DNA from: Crotophaga sulcirostris
Lineage: Eukaryota; Chordata; Aves; Cuculiformes; Crotophagidae
Reading direction: 5' to 3'
DNA length: 64,000 nt
Assembly (NCBI GenBank): GCA_013397455.1
Contig: VYZB01000343.1
Coordinates: 397,124-461,123 of the forward strand
Numbering within the stretch: the stretch's first letter is position 1; each line of letters begins with the position of its first letter. The notes below the pieces were generated by a model that had not been told where the DNA came from, did not search any database, and was given only the letters and a program-made list of their open reading frames with translations. A program made the position numbers and the translations under genes. This document shows, in pieces, positions 36,626-46,615 of the stretch.

Positions 36626-37210
36626 ATCATAGGATCATAGCAGCAAAGAACAAATCAGGTTGGAAGGGTCCTAAAGAGGTTTCTAGTCTAACCACTTACT
36701 CAAAACCAGGCCAACCTTGAGATAAGACCATGTTCCTCAAGACTTGAAAAATCTCCAAGAATGGAGAAAATCTATCTCAATGTCTGACTGTCCTCATGAT
36801 TTCTGTTCCACTTGAAGGAAATGCATCTGTCAGAAAACATCTTACTTAGTTTTAAAATGCTCCAGAAATTGAAATTCTACAACAGGACTTCATCAGTCAT
36901 TTCAAGGGTTAACTACTTTTATTAGTAAAAAAGTTCTGCTTCATCTCAACCCCAAATTTGTCTCCTTTTAATAGACATTCACTGCATCATTTTGTATTTC
37001 TGTTTATTAGTTTAAGAGGCTCTTTGCTATCGTATTCTGTTTCTTCATATGTATGTGCTCATAAAATGTGACTACTTCTCTCCCTTTGTTAAAGCAAACA
37101 GAATGATCTTTTTAGGCCTCTCACTATAAGATCTTTTTTCAGTCTTTTCTTTTGACAAAAATTCTTCTCTAGATTTCCTCCAGTTTATCACTCTTGAACT
37201 GTTCATAAAC
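36626..37210 (-). mobile_element. ancient CR1/L3-type LINE 3' part, minus strand
   Basis: Starts with ATCATAGGATCATAG, the reverse complement of CR1 terminal repeats, then AGGTTGGAAGGGTCCTAAAG. It continues with the spaced blocks TTTCTGTTTATTAGTTTAAG, GCCTCTCACTATAAGATC and TCCTCCAGTTTATCACTCTT, which follow the order of old CR1-like 3' regions. The stretch at 37010-37205 lines up block by block with 49730-49890 in this window, so the two are relics of related elements. It is strongly diverged with no usable frame. The inner edge is approximate. Confidence 0.75.
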
Positions 37211-38896
37211 CACTTTCAGTTATTCAAAACCTAATGTTTTACACAGTAACTTCATAAACATTTCTGGTCACATGTTATGTAAAAGCCGACATTCAATTAT
37301 AGATTTACTATTAACTTTAGTTAAAATGGAGAGTCCTTGGCTGACTCTGTGCATTAATCCTTCTCAAAAAGAAAGACACATGAAACAAAAACTGTTTTTC
37401 TAAAGTTCCAAAGAGTTTTTCTGAGTTCTGAGACCTCAGTTGGGCCTACATTTTGCATCACTGCAGTGCATAAGGGAAATGATGTGGTGCTCCTGTCTAA
37501 CCATGGCATGGGGTCATACTTAGGACTTCTTCAAGAGGCAGGGTATTGCATTTTCCCAGAGGGATAGCTAGACGAGATCAGTTTAAATTGCCACTAGGTG
37601 TCAGTACTGTTCCATGGAAACACTAGCCAGACTGCATTTTGTGTGGCTGTGAATAAGGCAAAATGTAGAGTGAAGTCCAGAAAACCTATGTTTGAGCTTC
37701 ACCTCTAAAGATACCCTTTCTCATTGGTCTGCAAATTGCATTGACATGGAATCCCTTCAGGCTTCAATGCTATGCAGGTCACCTTTCTCCATATCTTTCT
37801 ACTTGAATTAATCGCTGCCCTATTTTATGAAGTCTTCTAAATTAGTCATCTTTTATTACATTGCAAATATGCAGCATCAGCAACTTTTGTCTTAAATTGA
37901 TTTACATTTAGAAGCTGATCACTAACTACATTTTACATTTGCCAAATGGAAAAAAGATGAGATTAGGGATTGATTGTTCTGTCACTTAGATTTTTCTTTC
38001 TCTGCAATATGAACCTTTCAGAATGATACAGCTGGACAATAATGTAAGCATAGGTCAAGTGTGGTTTTGATACATGTATGTTCAAAAAGAGAGTTTAAAA
38101 TAGAAAAGACATTTGCAGGCCAGTCTTTCCAGGATGATAAAAATTACTTGATATCTCCATTCACCAAAACTCTTATTGGTATCTAAAACTGAACTCACCA
38201 ACCCATGATTTTTTCAATCTCAGAGGAGATCTAATTTTATCTATTGTGGCCTCTGTATTCCTCACATTGCAAGCCAGGGGCATGTGCGTGCGTGTGCATG
38301 CACTTTTCCCCCAACATTTCAAACACTTGACAGCTGGGTGAAGTTTTCCTTCCGCCCAGAGAAGGACTTTTTACATTTCATAATGGATTGCCAGTGCTGC
38401 CAGGGCTATTTTCTCTCCAGCTGTGAGAGTGGCTTTTTAAAATGACTCACAAAAGCTGCTAGCCAGCTGCTTCACCTCAGCCTTCACAAGGGCCCTGCAT
38501 TCTAAACAGGGGTAGTGCTGACTTACTTTAGAAGGGCTCATTTATTTGGATGTTGCAGATGTATTCTGTGCACAACAGTTGATCCTAAAGAGACCTCCAT
38601 TCAGGCAGGTGAGTCATGGGCTTACATCACTGCAGGTGTTGACTTCGCGTTAATGTTGTGAAGAGGAAACATCCCATGTGTTAGTCAGTCATCCTTGGAC
38701 CCCTTCCAGAAAGCACACAAAGCAACGTATGCACAATATGCTAATTTGTAGCTACTGTACGTACTATACATCTTAAGACATCTGTAAAAATTACTGCTTA
38801 CATAGGTATTGAAACAAGAATGTTTTTCACGATGTCTTGAAATTGGAAAAAACACTATACTGGTTGATATTTATGTGGCAACTGGTCTTAAATCAA
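37211..38896. other. non-coding stretch with an E-box/AP-1 word cluster
   Basis: No gene or named repeat. 38281-38303 is a short GTGC-rich simple sequence. 38330-38640 is less AT-rich and holds a cluster of CAGCTG and TGASTCA words, described as its own feature. Confidence 0.5.
38331..38616. promoter_or_regulatory. candidate regulatory patch: clustered E-box and AP-1 words
   Basis: CAGCTG occurs at 38331-38336, 38418-38423 and 38464-38469. TGACTCA lies at 38443-38449 and TGAGTCA at 38610-38616, the latter overlapping CAGGTG at 38606-38611. Such words are bound by bHLH and AP-1 factors respectively. Short words recur by chance and no gene is known nearby, so this is only a candidate that conservation could support or dismiss. 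Confidence 0.2.
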
Positions 38897-38955
38897 ATCA
38901 CAGAATTATAGTGATTAGGAATTGCAAAGACTTTCATGTTATTCAGTCTTCTTTT
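38897..38955 (-). mobile_element. possible CR1 3' tail relic, minus strand
   Basis: AATCACAGAATTATAGTGAT followed by a TTAGGAATTGCAAAGACTTT-like block and ATTCAGTCTTC loosely follows the reverse complement of the last 60 bases of a CR1. No further CR1 sequence is visible to the right. Confidence 0.35.
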
Positions 38956-41786
38956 GTATCAGCTTAGAAGTGTTCCCTGCAGCATTTTGCTAGCTCTTTT
39001 GGGCTGAGGAAAATAAATATTCTCATCAATAAATAGGCTGGAATCAGCTAGTGCTCTCTGATTTGGTGTCAGGCAAGACATGCTTTCAGATTTAGACTTG
39101 AGGTCAATGTACATCTTTTTACTGCTTGAAAGCACAAACCTTTCTACCACAAATGTTGATTTTTTTAAAAAGGCAAGAGTTGCTTAAACTCTGCTTTCAA
39201 TCAGTTAAAATAGTATCTCGTTATTACAAATAGTTATTCATTAGGCATACTCTGCAAACCCCAATCCACATTCCCACTTTTCCCTCTTTTATTGGGACTG
39301 TAGATCCATGTCGTTTGAGATAGTTCTTACGCACATGACGAACATAAACAACAGGAGAAATCAAGAGTGCCTAAAAAATGAGAGCCAGAGAATTATGATA
39401 TTCTGCACAAGTTCCAATATCGGTTTGATGACACAGTGCCATGTGGAACACAAACCTTCTGTGATCTCAAGAGCATCAACTGTTGCTCAGAAGCAATGCA
39501 ACTATGGGAATGCTTATCCAGATCAGTGCAGACAAGCTTGAGCTCCTTTGTTACAAGCAGTCTGGACAGATGCCAGTTCCAGTCTGGAATCCACGTAGCC
39601 ATGCCATCCACCTGAGTAATGACTCCTCCCTTGCACTATCCTACTGAATAATTTCTCATGGTTTTGTAGCTTTTTAAGTGAAGCAGGAGGACATATCAGC
39701 ATATACATAGTACTGTTTTAACACCAGCAAACATCTTGTGGACTGGAGCTATCTCTTGACTGGCCCATTTGGACACAAGCAGTGTACGGTGGAGCTATCT
39801 GACCTTGTCCACATAGAGTCTGGTAGTAAAAAATATTGTAGGAACTTCTTCTACCTAATTCCCTTTTACCTCAATTGGGCCTTAGATTCCTTCAAATGTT
39901 TGATCAACCCATTCGTATTCTTCCCTGGGCTACAAAGTTCTGAAGGCACCTACATTTATATTCTGAAAGTGCAGAGGGTATTCAGCTGGGAAGAAAGTCT
40001 AGAAACTTGCCACCATTGCTACCATGAAAATGAAAGCCATTCAGATTTTGCTCAGACTTTAGTAGGGCCAAATCCTTCATCCATGCCAATTAAAAAAAAC
40101 ACCCTGTACCTGCTCAAAGTCCCTTGAAGTGTCATGAAGACCACTCACAATGGTAAGTGCTTCTTATAGATAACGGACTGAGGTTTTGGCTGCTAGCTTG
40201 GGGTTTTTTCACAATGCCAAAAGGTCATTCATCACTGAAACGCTGCAACATCCAGATTTCAGATATGCTTTTTTTAGCAAATTTTACCCAGAAAATGTGG
40301 GTGTGGTCCAGCAATCTGGATGCAATTTTGCAGGAAGTTAGATTACATGGACTGAACCATTCCTTCTCACCTGAATTCTGGGACTCCAAGCAATTTTTCT
40401 TTAGCAAAATGAGAGCAGGTTTTGGTATCTTCATTCCTATATCATATTGTTTAGGCCAGAAATCAGGTAAACTCATTTGTTTTGACTTGACCAAGAAAAA
40501 TAGGGTGAACTCAGGGGAAGTATATTTGTTGAGAGAGAGTAAAGATTTTTGCAGTTTTATCTTGAGTCAATAACCCAAATTGTTGGCACTTCTGGCTTTC
40601 ACTATCTATTATTCTGACAACTAAACATATTCATTTCCATTGCTGGCAGTTCTCTGTACAGTGTTTAGTACTGCCATTAGCAAGGATCATGGAATATTTT
40701 TCAGTTGTGAAATCTTTATTTGCTTTTTCAGAACCTATTTTTCAACTGTGGATTTTTACTGTGGTTCTGTTTCTACCATCTTTTCAACGTAGTAAAAAAC
40801 AGCTCTGAAATTAATACCCTTTTCTTATGCTCCTAACATCTGTAAATATAGAATGTGTACTTCTGACCCAAACTCGAGTATGTATCTACCATATTAATTA
40901 CTCTGAGTATAGTTAGTCTTAAATCTATGTTAACCATTTATGGTTTTCACCATACATTTTCATATCCCTTTTCATATCCTATCTTTTCATATTCTGCTTG
41001 CTAGAAGACATGAAATATGTAAACAAATTAGCAGTCTCCCTTTTCAAAAAGAGAGGGATGTTTTCTGGGTGCTAATGAACATGAAGACAGCTGGCACTAA
41101 ATTCCTGCTAAACTAAGAAAGCCTTTGCTTTGTTTGTATTCTTTGTCTTTGGTCAATTCCTCCTCTCCTCGTTGTACTGCCATTGCCCACTTCCCTGTTG
41201 TCATCACAGGCATCCTCGGGTTCCACGAATGAGCACTGATTTCTAAAAGTCAGAACAAGAATTACTGTGTAGAAGTTTAATATATAAAATACCTGGACAC
41301 ATGAGACAGCTAGGAGTAAAGAAAATACTCAGAAGAAGGTGTTTAAATTGCTCTTCTATCTGAGCACTTATGGACTGTCCCACTGACATTTTCAAGTGTA
41401 ACTGAACAAATTATAACAGTGAATCTATTCCAGAATTTTAGAATTACAAGCCAAACAGATATTTTAATCACCTCTTCTCTTTAATTAAAGTGCAGCTCTC
41501 TGTGTAAATATGAACATACTGATATATTGTGCAGTGCTTCAGTATCACCCAGTCCTTGCCACAGGCCTTATGTGACATGCAGAGGGTTCCAACATGATTG
41601 CATATGCAAAATATTTTGGACATTTCAACATCCCAGGTTTCCAATAGGGAGCACCAGCCTGTTCTAAAAACAGGGGACTGAAGGAAGTCAGAGTCTCCTA
41701 TATTGAGTGATTCCAGCCTGGTCATATCTTCAGATAAATTCCTCCTGTGAAGATTTTGACCCATCAAGGAAGGCGTGTATTTGGTT
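38956..41786. other. non-coding stretch, nothing recognised
   Basis: Includes two neighbouring plus-strand open frames, 39738-40127 (129 codons) and 40157-40573 (138 codons). Their translations show no domain, no biased composition that would suggest a family, and no good start context. I treat them as chance. Confidence 0.5.
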
Positions 41787-42793
41787 TGTGTGGCAAGGTT
41801 TTGGTAGTGGAGAGGCACTTCTGGCACTTCTGTGAGAAGATGCCAGAAGCTTCCCCCACGCCCAACAGAGCTGATGCCAGCTGGCTACAAAATGGACCCA
41901 CCATTGGCCAGGGCTGAGCCCATCAGTGATGGTGGTGCTTCTGGGATAACATAGTTAAGAAGGGGCAAAAACTGCGCTGCACAACAGCAACTGGAAGAGA
42001 CGAGTGCGACTATATGAGAGAAACAACTCTGCAGACACCAAGGTCAGTGAGAAAGGAAAGGGGGAGGTGCTTCAGGCATGAGAGCAGGGTTTCCCCTGCA
42101 GCCCATGGTGGAGACCATGGTGAGGCAGACTGTCCCCCTGCAGCCCATGGAGGTCCATGGTGGAACAGATATCCACCTACAGCTCATGGAGAACCCCATA
42201 ACAGAGCAGGTGGATGCACCCAAAAGAGGCTGTGACCCTGTGGGAAGCCCACACTGGAGCAGACTCCTGGCAGGACCTGTGACCCTATGGAGAGAAAGGA
42301 GCCCACACTGGAGCAGCTCATGAAGAACTATAACCCATGGGAAAGACTCACGTTGGAGAAGTTTGTGGAGGACTGACTCTCATGGGAGGGACCACATGCT
42401 GGAGCAAGGGAAGAGTATGAGGAGTCCTGCCCCTGGGGAGGAAGGAGTGGCAGAGAGAACGTCATGAACAGACCACAACACCCCATCCCCCTCTGCTGAT
42501 CGGGGAGAGGAAGTAGAGAATTCAGGAATGAAGCTGAGCTTGGGAAGAAGGGAGGGGGTGGGGAGGTTGTTGTTAAGGTTTGGTTTTATTTTTCATTATC
42601 CTACTCTGATTTGATTGGTAAAAAATTAAACTTACATCCCCAAGTCGAGTCTGTTTCGCCCTTGACAGTAATTGGTGAGTGATCTCTCCCTGTCCTTTCA
42701 TTATATTATATTTTCTCTCCCCTTTCCAGTTGAGGAGGGGGAGTGATATACTCTGGTGGGCACCTGGCCTCCATCTAGGGTCAGCTTACCACA
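41787..42793 (+). mobile_element. solo LTR of an endogenous retrovirus (neoavian type)
   Basis: About 1.0 kb opening TGTGTGGCAAGGTTTTGGTA and closing AGGGTCAGCTTACCACA, so with TG...CA ends. Inside, in order, are GAAGCTTCCCCCACGCCCAA, a trimeric CCCCTGCAGCCCATGG sub-repeat, TGCTGGAGCAAGGGAAGAGT and GGTTTGGTTTTATTTTTCAT. An ATTAAA poly(A)-type hexamer follows at 42625-42630, then CCCCAAGTCGAGTCTGTTTC and AGTTGAGGAGGGGGAGTGAT. This order is one I recall from neoavian ERV LTRs; the exact family name would need a repeat library. There is no gag, pol or env on either side, so it is a solo LTR left by LTR-LTR recombination. No clear target-site duplication is visible, consistent with age. The two overlapping open frames at 42014-42323 are not genes. 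Confidence 0.9.
42093..42189 (+). repeat. three imperfect sub-repeats inside the LTR
   Basis: CCCCTGCAGCCCATGG is exact at 42093-42108 and 42135-42150, and a diverged third copy (CCACCTACAGCTCATGG) lies at 42173-42189. Spacing is about 40 bases. These are part of the LTR itself, and their number may vary between copies. Confidence 0.8.
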
Positions 42794-44214
42794 AGGTGCC
42801 ACCAGTGATCTTCAGGGTACACAACTTAGCTGAGGAATAGATAAGCTCTCCACATTGGTGTGTTAGCACTGGTAAGACATTTAGGGAGCATATTCTGCAC
42901 AATTTTACCTTGAATGTAACTGTAGCTGCACAACAAATACATCTTGAAGTGATTTTTTATCGTATACTGCTGCAATATAAGATAACTTAAAAGAAGATTT
43001 TTCTCCTCTTTAATCAATTTATGAAAAGTCCTTCTACCAGAAAAAAAGGGGCAAGGGTGTAAAAGAGAGACAGACTTATGAGGAAAAAAATGATGATTTA
43101 AGACATTTCATAGTTTCCATAAACCTCCGTCTTTGTTATAATTACTGTTTATTTGTTAAATAAAAACATGTGTTTATTCATAGTCTACACTGTATATCAT
43201 ACTCTTTCTGACCTTGTTAAAGTTCTCCCAAAAAACATTAGATGAAGGAATATATATATGCTTCTTAAGCTTAAATCAGAGATGTTGTTATAGGGGAAAG
43301 AGATTATTATTTTATATATTTCATTTCTCAAACTTGAATCAGTTTTAGAACTTCATTCCTGAATATATAGTTTCTTCTTTTTTTTTCCAAAGAAAAACAA
43401 ACAGTGGCCCACACTAATGTCGGGAAGATTGTTTTAAGGCATCAAACTCCCACTGACATGTAAATGAACAATTTTCATTTGCCTGGTGCAATGTATACAA
43501 AAATGATTGATCTTCATAAAAGAATGTGATTTCTAAATGTTTTCTATGGCCCCAGCTGTTCAATGTTCCAAACATGTGGAGAATATCAAGGACAAAAGCT
43601 ACAAAGTGTGTGAAATTTTTTTACCAATACAATGATGGAATTGTGTACCACAAGAGACTTCCTACTGGCATATCAGGAAAAACTCATCTAAAGCCAATAA
43701 AATCGAATGGATCAATGGATATTTCATCACAGGAAATCCAGCTGCAAGATAACGAAATAGACTGTATTTAGCCCTTCATCTCTCAAATGTCTGACACCGA
43801 AAGTGGGCAGCTGTGACTTTTTGGTTGTGCTGTGTTTATTTTGTGGCAGGCAATTGCCTTTGAGAATGTAGTAAATACTAGAGGTTTAATCACTTACTTG
43901 AGGGAAAGAGGGGGAGAGTTGTTTTATTTTATTTTCTCTTTTTATTTCTGAAGATATTTGGCACGTAGTATTTAGTGCGACCTAACTATAGAAGGACAAA
44001 AAAAAGAACACCACGCTTTCAGTGTGGTTTGCTGAACACCCACACATTAAATGCATTCTGTAGAATTTACAATAATAACTCATTCTGGTTACAGGAGCAA
44101 AGATTTCTAAAAACATATTTGAAGAACTTTCAAAGCTTGTATATTGCATTCTCAAATCAAAGAAGATTCATATTTGCATAGTTTTTCTTTTCCTTTAAAA
44201 GAAAATATTTAACT
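42794..44214. other. non-coding stretch, nothing recognised
   Basis: AT-rich sequence to the right of the LTR. No gene or repeat identified; short frames only. Confidence 0.5.
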
Positions 44215-44400
44215 CCTTCCTGGCAAGCTCAAGAAAATTCTGTTGGTGGAACCTTCAACACATATGAAATGTTCTGGTGGGCATCCACAAGGCTCTGTAA
44301 TGTGTCTAATACCATTCAACAGCTTTGTCAGTGATCTGGAAGCAAATGTAGATTTGATAATAATTTTCCTATACCGGAAAGCCTGGCAGAGGAATATGGT
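44215..44400 (+). mobile_element. non-LTR reverse-transcriptase relic, probably CR1
   Basis: The plus frame from 44279 reads GHPQGSVMCLIPFNSFVSDL and then EANVDLIIIFLYRK. This matches the pattern around the reverse-transcriptase box that reads VPQGSVLGPLLFNIFINDLD in CR1-like elements (family knowledge), with Pro-Gln-Gly-Ser-Val and Phe-Asn conserved. The frame is open upstream to about 44230. No catalytic Asp-Asp box is visible downstream, where similarity is lost by 44400. It is a short, diverged piece of a dead LINE; CR1 is the likely family because it dominates the window, but L2-like elements share the motif. Confidence 0.6.
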
Positions 44401-46283
44401 GGCCAAGCAGTAACACAGCGTGCCCTTGGATCCTCCTATACCACTTGGACCTGTTCTATGTTGCTTGATGTTGCCACATGTGAAGTGAAATGTCTCAGGG
44501 TCAGGAATACGATTAAGTCCTCAGCATCAATCCTTTGCTATATTCATCTTGCATAGCTTTCAGTACTTGAATTAGGCAGCTACTACAAAGTTAGCTCTCT
44601 CTTATCAGTGATGAGAGCTGGATACCCTCAATGTGTCCAGAAGGACTGAAATCTACAGTGTCAACACAAAGAACCTACATTGCGGTATTCTTTACTGAAA
44701 AAAAAGTCATATCTTACAATAAAATCCAACATCTTTCCCTGAAAATCATGCCTTTAAAAATCAGAGCATACAGAACCAGCCATTAATTTTACATACAATA
44801 AAGTAGAAATCAGGATAAATACTGGGCACTAGAGGGGTAAGAAGATATAATGGAAAACCCATCTGTTTTCTCAATTGAAGGTGAATTGACATTAAAATTA
44901 GACTTGTATTTTTATCAATTGAAATGATTAATTTTGGGGACAAGTTCCTGAAGATAGACAGTGGTAGACAATGGTACTGGTAGACAATGTGCTCCCGTTA
45001 AGACTCATGACTATCTTTTTATGAGTAACACTTTCACCTAATGTGAATAATGCTTTAACTGAGGACTAGATGTTAGGCTACAAGAAACTGAGAGGACATT
45101 GATCTTGTAAAATATATTGGAAGTCACACTACAGGATTTCGTGTTTTTTTTCCTTTAAGCACTTTAAGTTCACTAGTCTCCTAAATCCCATTCAAATATC
45201 AATTATTACAGTATCCTTCTGATGTAGATACTATTTCTCCTGCATAGATCAATAGGGAAACAAGCAGAAAGTAAGAATTTTTCCAAACGTGTGCCAAATG
45301 TCAGATAGTATATTTTGGTTTCTGAAGGAAAAAAAATATTTCAACCTCCCTATTAATCTAGCCACCAGCACAGAAACAAAAATATTGATTTAAAAAATAA
45401 TCTTACTTTAAACTCAAATTTGAATAATTTCTGTTAAATTGATGGTACAAGTGTATGTATGGAATCAGTAGTAGGATTTGGAGTCCTCATTCTTCAAATT
45501 AGTTTTGCTATAAGTAGAATTACGTATAGGCTATAGAAACATGTGCAATGCCTGATGTTTTCAATGTTGCACTATGCACTGGAAGTGCACTACAGGGCTA
45601 CTCTGTCCATGAACAAAAAGTCTGAAGTATCCTAAACTCCTGCCTGAGATTTTTTAATATATGTGAACCTGGTCAGAAATGGAACTATGGATCATGCTGG
45701 AATAAGGTTCATGATCTTGGGAAAACGTGAAAAAATACACAAGCTCCCCAAACTGCCCACAGATCAAACATCCAAAGGTGCATTTTTTTGTAACCCTTTC
45801 CTACTTCCTTCTCATTTTATTCAATATCTTTTAAATGTAAGGAATTTCATATCTAGATGCCCTATCCTCACTCCCTTGTTACGAGCTGTGTAATTAAAAA
45901 CAAAATTATCATCCTATATTTACTCTATATACCTATACACTTTCCTAGAATTGAATGCATTCTGTTAATTCTATGTTTACACTAAAGTTTATATTTAAAA
46001 TACGTTCACAAAAAATTCTGATGTCCTTTCTTTATTCACAAAACCTGTGCTGTAAACACTGCCCTCCTTTTTTAAAAGTATAGAAGGAGATTTTTTTGGT
46101 CTTACATTTAATTGCGGAATTATAAATTACTTGAAAATACCTTATAAAGGAAAGAAATAATATAAATTCACTCAGTTCAGAGAATCTCCAAAGCTTTTAT
46201 GAAGGTAAATCTTACAGGATACATCAGTTATGCATAATATAAGTGCATAATTGTATAATTAACCTATGTGAGAGTGACACATT
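44401..46283. other. non-coding stretch, nothing recognised
   Basis: AT-rich sequence with no recognised gene or repeat. AATAAA-like words and A runs only. Confidence 0.5.
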
Positions 46284-46615
46284 TTATTTAGTAAAGCAGA
46301 TTAACTCCTTATCTGAAGACAGCAATATTTCACATGTAGGTAATGGTAATTGATGTTCTTGCAAGTGAAAGTGCTCCTTAATTATTTTTCTTTTTTCCTC
46401 TCCTAGAGGAGCGAAACTCAAGTTGTTTAATTTGTGAAGTAATTTTTGAGTTAGGTTAATGCCAAACTGCATTACATTCAGCTCATTTGTTGCCAGGTTG
46501 AGTGCCTTATACTTTTTCACTACTGATACTAGAGCCAAAGTTGTTGTCAATCCAGACTGGAGTGTCTATTCTGTCAACATGTTGCTGAAACACACCCTGA
46601 AGGGAGCGTTTTGTA
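46284..46615 (-). other. coding-like minus-strand frame of unknown identity
   Basis: The minus strand is open for 88 codons from 46550 to 46284, including KALNLATNELNVMQFGINLT and FAPLGEEKRKIIKEHFHLQE. The stop is followed at once by AATAAA. A shifted frame just upstream (46610-46510) reads QQHVDRIDTPVWIDNNFGSS. Together they could be a short pseudogene with one frameshift. I recognise no family, and AT-rich chance frames of this length occur throughout the window. Confidence 0.15.

Noticed and set aside
39738..40573. Two neighbouring plus-strand frames of 129 and 138 codons as a gene pair
   Set aside because: No domains, no shared features and no splice or promoter context; in an animal genome adjacency of this kind carries no operon meaning.
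42014..42323. Two overlapping plus frames with a CATGG-rich repeat as a repeat protein
   Set aside because: They lie inside the LTR, and the repetition is the LTR sub-repeat.
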